Source: an uncultured Verrucomicrobia subdivision 3 bacterium (GTDB lineage: Bacteria > Verrucomicrobiota > Verrucomicrobiia > Limisphaerales > UBA11358). Taken from it: DNA of 33,883 bases. The notes below the pieces were generated by a model. That model was not told the DNA's origin. It was given only the letters and a program-made list of their open reading frames with translations, and searched no databases. The stretch is taken from NCBI GenBank assembly GCA_903861445.1, contig CAIOUK010000072.1, positions 1 through 33,883 on the forward strand, in the 5' to 3' direction. This document shows positions 8,105 through 16,674 of the stretch, piece after piece; the first letter of the stretch is position 1, and the number at the start of each line of letters is the position of its first letter. The translations under genes were made by a program, and so were the position numbers.

Positions 8105-8144
8105 ATCAAGACGAGACCATAAACATAAAAAAGGAATCCAAGTT

Positions 8145-9257
8145 ATGATGAAGAAGTCCGTGTTTGCCGCGACCACTTTGTTGGCGGCAACGCTCATGAG
8201 CACTACTGGAGTATCGGCAGCTGATACTAGTTCGAAATATAATTTGCCCAAGCCGGACGGCAAGCCGGCGGACATGAGCAAGCCGGTGAAGGTATTTTTG
8301 ATCATGGGTCAATCCAACGCATTTGGCATGGGGCATCCTGCTGGTGACAAGGAGGGAACCCTGGAGCATGCGGTCAAGAAAGAAGGACTTTACTCGTTCC
8401 TGGTGGATGATTCCGGCAAGTGGACGGTGAGAAATGATGTGCGGAATGTGCAAATCGCGAATGGCAAAGGCGGGGGAGTGGGTATCCCGCACAACGAATG
8501 GATGACGGTCGGCAGCGGCAAAGGTGGTGCTCCCGCCGGCACCATGGGTGTGGAATTTGGTGTCGGTCACCAGCTTGGCAACGCCCTCGAAGATCCCGTC
8601 ATGATTCTCAAGACTTGCATTGGCAACCGCGCCCTCGGCTGGGATCTGCTGCCGCCAGGCAGTAAAGGCTATGATTTTACCAGCAAGGATAAGGCGGGCA
8701 ATGCAGTGACCTACACTTACGCTGGTTATGGTGAATCTCCAATGAAATGGGTGAAAGGCACCACGCCGGTGAAAATTGGCTGGCATGCCGGCTTGCAGTA
8801 TGACCTGGACGTCGCCAACGCCAAAAAAGTGTTGTCCGAGCTGGACAAGTATTATCCGGGAGCGAAAGGTTATGAAGTTGCCGGCGTTTTCTGGTGGCAG
8901 GGTGAAAAAGACTGTGGTGATGCGGGGCTTTCTACTCACTATGAAGAGAACCTCGTTAACTTGATCAAGGCGCTCCGCAAGGAATTCAATGCTCCTGACA
9001 TGAAATTTGTGATGGGCACGCTCGGCGAAGCTACGAAGGGCATCAGCGGCAATGAAGGACTGGTGCTGAATGCCATGATGGCGGTTGACGGCAAGAGCGG
9101 CAAGCATCCCGAGTTCCAGGGCAATGTGGCCACCGTTTACACCCATGACATGGCGCGTGGTGGTGGTGGCAATGGCCATTACAATCACGATTGCCGGGTC
9201 TACATGGATGTTGGTCTTTCTATGGGCGAAGCGATGGTTGAGCTGTTGAAGAAGTAA
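8145..9257 (+). CDS. secreted sialate O-acetylesterase-like (SASA/CE6-type) carbohydrate esterase
   Basis: A 370-residue exported esterase. The start at ATG 8145 is chosen because AAGGAA (8131-8136) precedes it and a signal peptide follows (KKSVFAATTLLAATLMS, cut near VSAA). The SASA-family block VFLIMGQSNAFGMG holds the nucleophile Ser57. FWWQGEKD is the second conserved block, and the C-terminal NGHYNHDCRVYMD may supply the catalytic His. Members remove O-acetyl groups from sugars. In a locus with rhamnosidases and arabinofuranosidase, acetylated rhamnogalacturonan or xylan-type side chains are likely substrates (inference). A probable terminator follows directly. Confidence 0.85.
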   Translation: MMKKSVFAATTLLAATLMSTTGVSAADTSSKYNLPKPDGKPADMSKPVKVFLIMGQSNAFGMGHPAGDKEGTLEHAVKKEGLYSFLVDDSGKWTVRNDVRNVQIANGKGGGVGIPHNEWMTVGSGKGGAPAGTMGVEFGVGHQLGNALEDPVMILKTCIGNRALGWDLLPPGSKGYDFTSKDKAGNAVTYTYAGYGESPMKWVKGTTPVKIGWHAGLQYDLDVANAKKVLSELDKYYPGAKGYEVAGVFWWQGEKDCGDAGLSTHYEENLVNLIKALRKEFNAPDMKFVMGTLGEATKGISGNEGLVLNAMMAVDGKSGKHPEFQGNVATVYTHDMARGGGGNGHYNHDCRVYMDVGLSMGEAMVELLKK

Positions 9258-9274
9258 TCAAAAATAATATAACA

Positions 9275-9313
9275 AGGGCAGCAGTTGTTTGAACGACTGC
9301 TGCCCTGTTCTTT
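9275..9313 (+). terminator. probable rho-independent terminator after the acetylesterase gene
   Basis: AGGGCAGCAGT (9275-9285) pairs perfectly with ACTGCTGCCCT (9296-9306), giving an 11-bp GC-rich stem that two more pairs (one of them a G-T wobble) can extend into the loop. It is followed by the T-rich tail GTTCTTTA. It sits 17 bp after the stop codon at 9257, so it should end or attenuate the first transcription unit before the Tat-glycosidase gene. Confidence 0.75.
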
Positions 9314-9355
9314 ATGTCTGGCTGTAGTTTTGAAGACGGGTTGGTCTGCTGAATT

Positions 9356-10714
9356 ATGAAGCGGCGGGATTTTTTGAAAATCACCGGCACAAGTGCGGCT
9401 GCGTTCGCCTTGTTTCCGGAGGATTGGGTTTGTGCCGCTACCCCCACGGCCTTGGCCATCCGGGAATTTTTACAATCGGACAACCCCAAGGTGCTGGCGC
9501 TGGCGCAACGCGTCTTCGACAAATGCGTTTTAGAAAGACTGCGAACGCCGACGGAACCGTTCCTTCACACTTGGATTCAGGCGGGCGGGGACTATTACAA
9601 AGGCCAGTGGATTTGGGACACCATGTTCGTCGTGGACTTGCTCGCCATCCTGCCCGAACAGAAAAAAACGATTCGCGATATTTTTCAGAACTATTGGGAT
9701 TTTCAGGATCGTTGGAATAAATCCATGCCGGACTACGCGCACGACATGGTGACGGTGGCCATCAAGACCGCGCCGCAGGCGGTCCGGCAGTTTTCGCAAA
9801 TTCCCCTTCTGGCTTGGGGCGTGGAACGCGTCTATCTGCGCAACGGCGACAAGAAATTATTGGAGCAAAGCCTCGGGCGGCTCGAACGGTTCCACGACTG
9901 GTATTGGCGCGAGCGCGATGTCACCAACAGCGGTTTGATTGCCGTCGGTTCCTACAGCGGCATCGTGCAACATGCGCGGTGGGAAACCTACGATTACGAC
10001 GCCTCAATGGATGGTTTGAAACTCACGCCGCATCCGACGTGCAAGGGGCTGACGGAAGGCGCGTGGTATGGCGATGTCTGCGTGACGGGCAACACCGCCT
10101 ATTTGATTTTAGCCGAGCGAAGTCTGGCACGACTGGCAAACGTCATGGGCGATAAAGCCATGGCGGCACGGCGCGAACAGCGGATTAATAAATCCGTCCA
10201 AGCCATGCGCGATCATATGTGGGATGAAAAAGCCGGAACCTTTCTGGCGGTCAACCGTGACTCGCTGGAAAAAATCCCCGGAGCGACGATTGGCAGCTGG
10301 ATTCCTTTGGCGGCCGGCGTTCCCACTCAAACCATGGCCGACCGCATGGCGGAAGTGCTGGCTTCGCCTGACTGGATGACGCCGCTGCCCGTGCCCACGC
10401 TCGCGCGCAACGATCGGCGTTGGAAGGCCAATGGCTTCTGGCGCGGCGATGTCTGGCCGGCGACGAATTACCAGATTGCCACCGGTTTGGCCGCTTACGG
10501 GCACAAGGATTTGGCCGGCGACATTGCCGACAAGACCATCGCCAACGCCGTCCAACACGGTATCAACGAGCACTACGATTCTGTCACTGGCAAGCCGTTG
10601 GGGGTTTCAGATTATAGCATGAGTTGCACGTTGGTCACCATGATGCTGGACGGGCTGGCGCAAACACACACGCTGAAGCCGCTCGCCAAAAGCGGCGTTA
10701 AATTAATTTTGTAA
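9356..10714 (+). CDS. Tat-exported MGH1/GH63-like (alpha/alpha)6 glycoside hydrolase
   Basis: A 452-residue protein beginning MKRRDFLKITGTSAAAFAL, a clear twin-arginine signal (RRDFLK), so it is exported folded. The rest reads as an (alpha/alpha)6 toroid of the mannosylglycerate-hydrolase/GH63/GH37 type. Visible blocks are YKGQWIWDTMF (about 81-91), WETYDYDASMDG (about 209-220), GNTAYLILAERSLA, NGFWRGDVWPATNYQ (about 360) and a C-terminal SDYSMSCTLVTMML. WDT and the FWRGDVWP block are typical substrate-pocket elements of this clan. Such enzymes act on alpha-glucosyl, alpha-mannosyl or related linkages, and the exact substrate is not predictable here. It is the only Tat substrate among the locus enzymes. 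Its stop codon lies inside the leader motif of the next gene. Confidence 0.78.
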   Translation: MKRRDFLKITGTSAAAFALFPEDWVCAATPTALAIREFLQSDNPKVLALAQRVFDKCVLERLRTPTEPFLHTWIQAGGDYYKGQWIWDTMFVVDLLAILPEQKKTIRDIFQNYWDFQDRWNKSMPDYAHDMVTVAIKTAPQAVRQFSQIPLLAWGVERVYLRNGDKKLLEQSLGRLERFHDWYWRERDVTNSGLIAVGSYSGIVQHARWETYDYDASMDGLKLTPHPTCKGLTEGAWYGDVCVTGNTAYLILAERSLARLANVMGDKAMAARREQRINKSVQAMRDHMWDEKAGTFLAVNRDSLEKIPGATIGSWIPLAAGVPTQTMADRMAEVLASPDWMTPLPVPTLARNDRRWKANGFWRGDVWPATNYQIATGLAAYGHKDLAGDIADKTIANAVQHGINEHYDSVTGKPLGVSDYSMSCTLVTMMLDGLAQTHTLKPLAKSGVKLIL

Positions 10715-10750
10715 CAAACAGATTGCGTCCGACGTCCATCACTGGCCATC
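10707..10750 (+). promoter_or_regulatory. conserved leader, copy 2, with near-palindrome TTTTGTAACAAAC
   Basis: TTTTGTAACAAAC (10707-10719) overlaps the TAA stop of the preceding glycosidase. After 8 bp comes TCCGACGTCCATC (10728-10740) and after 6 bp CATC. Compared with copy 1, AATTTTGTAACAAA (14 bp) is identical and the second block differs in one base. The symmetry of the first element is broken only at the last base. It precedes the start codon at 10781. Confidence 0.45.
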
Positions 10751-10780
10751 ATATTTTTTGAACATAAATTGATTTCAACC

Positions 10781-12931
10781 ATGAAGACCGCCCATCGAAA
10801 ACCCTGCGCGATTATGCCGAAAACATTTTTGATCATAACCTGTCTCTTGGTAGCGGCTCTGGGCGTGCTGCCGGTCGGGGCGAAGGAAAAGAAAAAAGGG
10901 GCGGCCGCCGTGCCCGCAACTCCACTCACGGATGTCGGGAACAAGCTGCAGGCGCAATATGCCGAGCAACTCGCGGCGATACGGGCGGAGATTGAAAAGG
11001 CTTTGCCCGCTGTGTCCGCGCAAAAAAAGGCGGCTTTGCAAAATGCAGAAGCCGCCGTCGCGGCGGCGCAGAAAATGGCCGAGGCCGCCAACGCCTCTGC
11101 CAGCACGGCCAATAACACCAAGGCTAAAATAGATAATTGGAAGAAATTTTGGGTGGGCAAGGACAAAAAGGCCATTGCCACGGAACAGGCTAATCTGGCG
11201 TCCGCGCCCACGGCGGCGGCCCGCCAAGCTTCGCAGCAAAAGATTGCCGAATTGCAAGCGAACATGGCCGAGGGCGAAAAGAAGATTGCAGAAGCACAGG
11301 CTGAATTAACTAGAGAAAAAATTGGCCAGGACGCGCGGACGGCGGCGAGCGAATCCGCCAAAGCAGCCTTGGCCCGGGCACGCGCCAATGAAGTCAGCGC
11401 GGCTAGGGCACTCTTGGCGGATGTGGAACCGTTTTTAAGCAACGACCAGTTGGACGCGAAACTGGTCAAAGGTGCCGTGCTGGCGCATGGGACGCCGCAC
11501 GGATTGGCGACGTTTGCGCAGCAAGGAGCGGAGCAGTCGGGCTTGGTGGAAAAACTTTTGGCGGACACGGCTTTGATGAAACAGATGCTGGAGGCGGGCG
11601 GTGCGGCGTTCGGTAAATATGGTCAGGCCATCCAGATTTATACCGCCATTCAAAAAGCCAGCCCGAAGGCCAAGGACGGCGTTTTGCAGCGCTTGGCGCT
11701 GGCGGTCAGCTTGGAATTGGCTGGGGGGATTAAGCAGAAAAATCCCGAGGCACAAGCTAATGCGCCGGTTTATGTGGATCCGGTGAAGCGCTATTTGCAC
11801 TATGAAAAGGCTTATCTTGACGGCGAGCTGGATTCGGCGTTCAAGACGCTTACCGCGTGGGAATATCGGCTGGTCGTGGACTCTGACGCGCCGGATCAGA
11901 TTCTGGCGTGGGGGCGCGAGGCGCTTCGGAATTACCGGCCGGATCATGTCACGAATCCGAATTACGGCTGGCGCTATTCCATGGCCGTCAGGACGGAGGT
12001 TCCCTACGGTTCCCAAAATGTCGCATACGATCTCCCCGACTTACAAGAGTATCAAAACATCGCCAAGGATGGCGGCGTGTGTGGTCGCCGCGCGTTCTTT
12101 GGCCGGTTTATCCTGAAAAGTTTTGGCATCCCGTCTTGGGGTGTGACCCAGCACGGCCATGCGGCGTTGAGCCATTGGACGCCCAAAGGCTGGGTAATCA
12201 ATCTGGGCGCCGGGTTTGAGCATAGTTGGTGGGACAAGAGCGATGTTTCGCTTAGCGGGACACAATTTCTGCTGGAGACGGAAGCGCGGGCGAATGCGCC
12301 GGAATACTTGAAGGTGCTGCGGGCGCAATGGGTGAATTTTATTCTAGGCGAGGAAGCCTACAATGACCGCAAGCAGATTGCCGGCGGCCTGTGGAGCAAT
12401 CTGGCTCATTACAAATCAGTGGTCATCGCGTCTCAATCAGTTGCGCTGGGGCCGCTTGGCGAAGAATTAGCCGAGGCAAATGAACCGGCGGAAAAACCGA
12501 CCGCAGGGGAAGCGCCAATCAAAGCGGCGGATCAGCAAGTGGTGGCGAATCCGAGTGGCTCCATCATCATTCCGGCCGTGGCGCACAGCGCCGCAGTAGG
12601 AAAAAGCATGAATTTGAAAAGCTATTCTGGCGGGGTGCAGTTGAATTGCGAGGGTGGTTTCAAGACCCAGTATTCATTTAACGCCCCGCAAGCTGGCAAG
12701 TATCTGCTGACGCTGCGGGTGGCGACGTTGCAAACAGGTCAGAAGTTTCTGCTGGCGGCCAACAGCGCCCATTCGGCTGAAGTCGCGGTTCCCTACACCC
12801 TCGGCATGTGGCAGGAGACCAAGCCGGTCGAAGTCGCTCTGGTCAAAGGCCAGAACACCCTCAACTTCGAGAGCGAACAAAAGAGCCGCGGAGTGGCCAT
12901 CAAACAATTCCTGCTGACGCCGGCAAAATAA
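10781..12931 (+). CDS. secreted transglutaminase-like protein with long helical N-terminus and C-terminal beta-sandwich-like domain (paralogue B)
   Basis: A 716-residue paralogue of the product at 6095-8044, started at ATG 10781, with a signal peptide (hydrophobic KTFLIITCLLVAALGVL). The N-terminal helical region is longer by roughly 65 residues of Ala/Lys/Glu-rich sequence, probably coiled coil. The core repeats GGVCGRRAFFGRF (Cys434), HGHAALSHW (His460) and GWVINLGAG (Asn474). The Cys-His and His-Asn distances (26 and 14) equal those of paralogue A. The segment DPVKRYLHYEKAYL is shared as well. The C-terminal beta-rich domain ends VEVALVKGQNTLNFE. The conserved core argues for catalysis, while divergence of the N-terminal arm suggests different partners. 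Function is not assigned. Confidence 0.7.
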   Translation: MKTAHRKPCAIMPKTFLIITCLLVAALGVLPVGAKEKKKGAAAVPATPLTDVGNKLQAQYAEQLAAIRAEIEKALPAVSAQKKAALQNAEAAVAAAQKMAEAANASASTANNTKAKIDNWKKFWVGKDKKAIATEQANLASAPTAAARQASQQKIAELQANMAEGEKKIAEAQAELTREKIGQDARTAASESAKAALARARANEVSAARALLADVEPFLSNDQLDAKLVKGAVLAHGTPHGLATFAQQGAEQSGLVEKLLADTALMKQMLEAGGAAFGKYGQAIQIYTAIQKASPKAKDGVLQRLALAVSLELAGGIKQKNPEAQANAPVYVDPVKRYLHYEKAYLDGELDSAFKTLTAWEYRLVVDSDAPDQILAWGREALRNYRPDHVTNPNYGWRYSMAVRTEVPYGSQNVAYDLPDLQEYQNIAKDGGVCGRRAFFGRFILKSFGIPSWGVTQHGHAALSHWTPKGWVINLGAGFEHSWWDKSDVSLSGTQFLLETEARANAPEYLKVLRAQWVNFILGEEAYNDRKQIAGGLWSNLAHYKSVVIASQSVALGPLGEELAEANEPAEKPTAGEAPIKAADQQVVANPSGSIIIPAVAHSAAVGKSMNLKSYSGGVQLNCEGGFKTQYSFNAPQAGKYLLTLRVATLQTGQKFLLAANSAHSAEVAVPYTLGMWQETKPVEVALVKGQNTLNFESEQKSRGVAIKQFLLTPAK

Positions 12932-12977
12932 CCAACCGGTATTCCCCGGCCGCTGCAACGCGGCTCTGAATCATGCA

Positions 12978-13242
12978 GCTTGTCCTAGCTTGCCGGTGGG
13001 TCGGAGCGTCATCGGCCAGGACAAGAAATTCGCGCGGGAGTTTTTCAGCCGCAACGCCGACAAGTTACTGTTTGGCACGGACAGCGGCTTGTGGTCGCTT
13101 AAGCTGGGGAACAAAGCCTGCGCCGGAGTTTGCCCTGATTGACGAACTGAAGCTGCCGAAGGAAGTCGAGGACAAGATTTGCCGGGGCAATGCCGAGCGA
13201 CTATTCTGGAGTCAGAAGCCGGAAAACTTTTTTACGAAATGA
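12978..13242 (+). pseudogene. remnant of an amidohydrolase (TIM-barrel metal-dependent hydrolase) C-terminus
   Basis: Two frames together spell the end of an Amidohydro_2-type enzyme. The first (about 12978-13142) reads VIGQDKKFAREFF and NADKLLFGTDSGLW, where GTDSG is like the conserved metal-site Asp block. The second, in another frame, reads PEFALIDELKLPKEVEDKI and CRGNAERLFW and stops at 13242. The switch lies near 13090-13110. No start codon or N-terminal two-thirds is left. It fills most of the 324-bp gap between paralogue B and the SGNH gene. Related enzymes include sugar lactonases, so it may once have belonged to the sugar pathway (inference). Confidence 0.7.
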
Positions 13243-13255
13243 AAAGTTAATAAGG

Positions 13256-14008
13256 ATGAAAACAAAATTAACCATGATTAAACTAAAATCATTCACAACG
13301 TTTTTTCTGGTCGCGCTGTTGCCGACGGCAACGTTTGCGTTTGAGAAAGATAGATCTGCGAAACCGGCGGTGCTGCCACCGAATCCCAATAATCTGCCCA
13401 AGGTATTGCTCATCGGCGACTCAATCTGCGGCGGCTATTGCAAGGCGGTTGCCAAAGCCCTTGAGGGCAAGGCCGTGGTGGGCAAGAGCAGCGACAATGG
13501 CGAGTCCACGGCGGTCGGAGTCATAAAAATAGATGGGTGGCTGGGCGATACCAAGTGGGATGTCATCCACTTCAACTGGGGTGTGTGGGACATGTATGGC
13601 TGGCAGTATGCAGCGGACGACCGATCGCCGGCAGCGTATGCGCAAAGACTCGAAATATTGGTTGTCCGTATGAAGAAGACCGGAGCCAAACTGATTTGGG
13701 CGACAACCACACCAGTTCCACCAAAACCCGAGACGGCCATGCTCAAGCGTTTCAAAAAAGAAGTGGTGATCAGTCCGGAGCTTGAACGCCAATATCGGGA
13801 AGCGGCGTTGAAAGTCATGAAGAAGTATGAAGTGACGGTGGATGATTTATACTCAGTGATGAAGCCGCATCAGAAGGAATTTCAAGCCGAAGACAATGTC
13901 CACTTCTCGCCCGGCGGATACAGCCTGCTGGCACAGCAGGTTGCCAAAGTCATTCTTCAGGAACTTAAACCGGCAGAGAAGAATCCGTCGTCAGCCAATC
14001 CAAAATAA
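13256..14008 (+). CDS. secreted SGNH/GDSL-type esterase
   Basis: A 250-residue exported hydrolase with a signal peptide after MKTKLTMIK (SFTTFFLVALLPTATFA). Block I is VLLIGDSICGG with the nucleophile Ser, then a Gly/Asn-containing NGES block, HFNWGVWDM, and block V DNVHFSPGGY with an intact DxxH. LIWATTTPVP is shared with the SGNH half of the sulfatase fusion at 3998-6016, so the two domains are homologous. A role as carbohydrate acetylesterase fits the locus. A second ATG six codons downstream is an alternative start. The gene ends 13 bp before the arabinofuranosidase gene, suggesting one transcript. Confidence 0.85.
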   Translation: MKTKLTMIKLKSFTTFFLVALLPTATFAFEKDRSAKPAVLPPNPNNLPKVLLIGDSICGGYCKAVAKALEGKAVVGKSSDNGESTAVGVIKIDGWLGDTKWDVIHFNWGVWDMYGWQYAADDRSPAAYAQRLEILVVRMKKTGAKLIWATTTPVPPKPETAMLKRFKKEVVISPELERQYREAALKVMKKYEVTVDDLYSVMKPHQKEFQAEDNVHFSPGGYSLLAQQVAKVILQELKPAEKNPSSANPK

Positions 14009-14021
14009 ATACCGCTACCGT

Positions 14022-16424
14022 ATGAACGCACGTCCAATCCGCCAAATCCAGGTAAGGCCAATTTATCGCCGAAAATATTGGCTATTAATTTTTGCCGGTT
14101 TATTTATCCATATCGTCAATGTGAAGGCGGCCGCCGATGGGCCGATGGGGGTTGAGCGCGTCGCCCGGCCGGCCAAGCAAAACTACGCGAGCCCTTCGGT
14201 GACGAACCAAGATACCGTGTGCTGGGTGCAGGTGGATTTGCAGCGGTCGCTGCCCGTCGAAAAAGTTAAATTGTTTCCCATCGTCGATTGGAACTGGCTG
14301 GGCCCGATCAAAACTCAAAATTTTCCAGCCCGCTTCAAAATCGAGACGTCCGACGATCCGGAGTTTCGAACCGCCAGTCTCGTGGTTGATCAGACTGGTG
14401 CCGATTTTCCCAACACTGAAGACGCCGTCATCATATTCCCCGGCAACCGCGCGGCGGGGCGTTATGTGCGCCTCACCGCCACCCGCTTGAACGGCAAGAA
14501 ACTTTGCTTGATGCGGTTCGAGGTCTGGTCGGGCGGCACGAATGTGGCCGAAGGCTGTCCGGTCGCCGATTCGTTCAAGGGGAATTTGGGCGTGACGGAT
14601 CTTACCCGCAAAAGTCGGCCGCAAGATGAAGTGGTGACGGATAATCCCGGCAACATCCTGCCGGTCGCGCAATGGAAACCAGTGGCTTATCAAGCGCAAG
14701 CTCCGCTCGGCGGGGTGCATCTCGGCGAAGGTTTGTTCAAGACCGCGATGCAAAACAACATCACCTATCTGATGAGCACGGCCACGGTGGATGAAATGGT
14801 GCGCGATTTCCGCGAGCGCGCCGGCAAGTCGAATCCAAAAGGCCTGCGCAAGCCCAGCTATTTTTGGGATACCATGTTGGCTGGTCAGAACGCCGGCCGC
14901 TTCCTGATGGGAGCCGGTAACACCCTGCGCTGGATGGAAGATGCCGCCCTGCGCCAGCGCATGAATGAAGTTGTGGATGTGATTGCCGAGTGCCGTCGGC
15001 CTGACGGCTACATCATGGCTTTTCCGGCTGACGCCATTTTCACTTCGGAACGCGCGGCCTACACCCGGGCCTGGGTGACGCATGGGTTGATTGAAGCGGG
15101 CTACGCCGGGAATCCTAAAGCCTTTCCTTTGTTGCGCGGATTTTATGATTGGTTCAATCACAGTCCCTATTTGCCCGAACTGTTGCGTCGGCCGATCCAA
15201 GGGCAGCAGGGAACGATCGCCGATACCCGAGTCTATTTCACGCCCATTGGCAAACCGGAGGATCTACAGGTGGTGCAGCGTTATTTTCAAGAAGACTACT
15301 GGCTGGACCAGTTAGCCAAACGTGATCTGAAGGCGATTTGGAAATATCCGTATGACCGGCCGCACTGCTATCTGCTCACCGCGTTGGAGCCTTATCTGGA
15401 TTTGTATCGTGCGACCGGCGAACGCAAATATCTGGAGGCCGCAAAAGGTGGCTGGGAATTGTTTCACGACGACTGGGAACAAATCGGCGGATGTATCTCC
15501 ATCATTGAAGGCAAAGTTTGTCCCCCGAAATCGTATCTCTATCACGGCACCGGCGAACTCTGCGGGAGCGTTTTCATGGCGCGCTTGAGCCAGCGATTCC
15601 ATCTGCTCTATCCCGATGAGGACAAGTATGTCGAAGAGATCGAAAAAGCCATTTACAATGTCACGCTGGCGAATCAGCTGGGGGATGAAGGCATTCTTTA
15701 CCACGCCAATCTGGTCGGTCGCAAAGATGACAAGATTCCCCACGATATCGGCACCTGCTGCGAAGGACAAGGGACACGGATGATCGGGTCGCTGCCGGAA
15801 TATATTTATTCCATTGCCCCGGACGGCCTCTATGTTGATTTATTCGCCGCCTCGGAGATTACCTGGCAACAAAACAGCCAGACGCTCAAGGTGCAGATGA
15901 CCACCCGTTTTCCATTCGACAACAAAGTGGCCTTGCGCTTCTTACTGGCTGCCCCCACCGCATCAAAAATCCGCGTGCGCGTGCCGGCGTGGGCGGCCAA
16001 ACCCATGCCGATTCTGGTCAACGACCAACTTGTGGCAACCGGTGTGCCCGGCACCTATGTTACATTGGAGCGCACGTGGAAAGATGGCGACAATATCACT
16101 TTTACGCTGCCGGCTGAATTACAGATGACGAAATACACCGGTCAGGAAGCCACCGCCAAAAACCCGCGCTATGCCTTGCAATACGGTCCCATCTTGCTGG
16201 CGGCCGTCGGCACCGGCGCGGACAGCCCGGAAGCGCATTTTGCCTGCGATAGCGCCAGTCTCCTGAACCGCATCAAACCCAAAGCGGGGCAGCCGCTGCA
16301 CTTCTCCATCGAAGGCGAACCCAACTACAGCTTCATCCCTTATTGGGAAGTTCCGACAAAGCATAATTTTACCTGTTTCCCAACCTTCGCCGATAGCGGA
16401 GATCATCTGCCTGTTCGCCCATGA
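14022..16424 (+). CDS. GH127 (DUF1680) beta-L-arabinofuranosidase-like enzyme with N-terminal F5/8-type domain
   Basis: An 800-residue exported enzyme; ATG 14022 gives a signal peptide (YWLLIFAGLFIHIVNVKAAA). Residues about 40-180 resemble a coagulation factor F5/8-type sugar-binding domain (VQVDLQRSLPVEKVKLFP, AGRYVRLTATRL). From about 220 to the end is a DUF1680 (alpha/alpha)6 barrel. The zinc-thiolate site of GH127 is recognisable as GELCGS (Glu512, Cys514) and GTCCEGQG (Cys579, Cys580). It matches the Glu338/Cys340/Cys417/Cys418 layout of Bifidobacterium HypBA1, whose first paired cysteine is the nucleophile. GH127 enzymes release beta-L-arabinofuranose, found on hydroxyproline-rich proteins and on rhamnogalacturonan II. 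Other DUF1680 families have different specificity, so the substrate is not certain. Confidence 0.85.
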   Translation: MNARPIRQIQVRPIYRRKYWLLIFAGLFIHIVNVKAAADGPMGVERVARPAKQNYASPSVTNQDTVCWVQVDLQRSLPVEKVKLFPIVDWNWLGPIKTQNFPARFKIETSDDPEFRTASLVVDQTGADFPNTEDAVIIFPGNRAAGRYVRLTATRLNGKKLCLMRFEVWSGGTNVAEGCPVADSFKGNLGVTDLTRKSRPQDEVVTDNPGNILPVAQWKPVAYQAQAPLGGVHLGEGLFKTAMQNNITYLMSTATVDEMVRDFRERAGKSNPKGLRKPSYFWDTMLAGQNAGRFLMGAGNTLRWMEDAALRQRMNEVVDVIAECRRPDGYIMAFPADAIFTSERAAYTRAWVTHGLIEAGYAGNPKAFPLLRGFYDWFNHSPYLPELLRRPIQGQQGTIADTRVYFTPIGKPEDLQVVQRYFQEDYWLDQLAKRDLKAIWKYPYDRPHCYLLTALEPYLDLYRATGERKYLEAAKGGWELFHDDWEQIGGCISIIEGKVCPPKSYLYHGTGELCGSVFMARLSQRFHLLYPDEDKYVEEIEKAIYNVTLANQLGDEGILYHANLVGRKDDKIPHDIGTCCEGQGTRMIGSLPEYIYSIAPDGLYVDLFAASEITWQQNSQTLKVQMTTRFPFDNKVALRFLLAAPTASKIRVRVPAWAAKPMPILVNDQLVATGVPGTYVTLERTWKDGDNITFTLPAELQMTKYTGQEATAKNPRYALQYGPILLAAVGTGADSPEAHFACDSASLLNRIKPKAGQPLHFSIEGEPNYSFIPYWEVPTKHNFTCFPTFADSGDHLPVRP

Positions 16425-16471
16425 AACATCGCTCAATATTTAAAAAAGAGCTGTCCTAGATAACGCACAAA

Positions 16472-16594
16472 ATGTTTTATAAAAGGCGGCATGAACAAAC
16501 ATTGAATCCGTTCCGGAAAACAGGTCAGGCGGATGGAGCCTTTTGTGGCTGGTATGACGGCGCGGATGGCAGCAGAGTTAAAGACCGTAAATGA
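16472..16594 (+). other. doubtful 40-codon reading frame in the gap before the rhamnosidase
   Basis: The 250-bp gap 16425-16674 holds an ATG frame starting MFYKRRHEQ and ending GWYDGADGSRVKDRK. After the stop the same frame stays open through EMEKVLNEVMRRQLR. The second half loosely recalls the N-terminal arm of tyrosine integrases, but the match is too short to trust. It may be noise or another decayed fragment. Nothing else is visible in the gap. Confidence 0.12.
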
Positions 16595-16674
16595 AACCAA
16601 ACGGAAATGGAGAAAGTGCTCAACGAAGTAATGCGCCGGCAGCTTCGGTGAAACTTGATTAAAAATAGATTTTT

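Noticed and set aside
6131-8305. A 724-codon open frame on the minus strand, antisense to transglutaminase-like paralogue A.
   Set aside because: It has no signal or recognisable motif and is explained by GC-rich codon bias of the plus-strand gene, which has a paralogue conserved at protein level.
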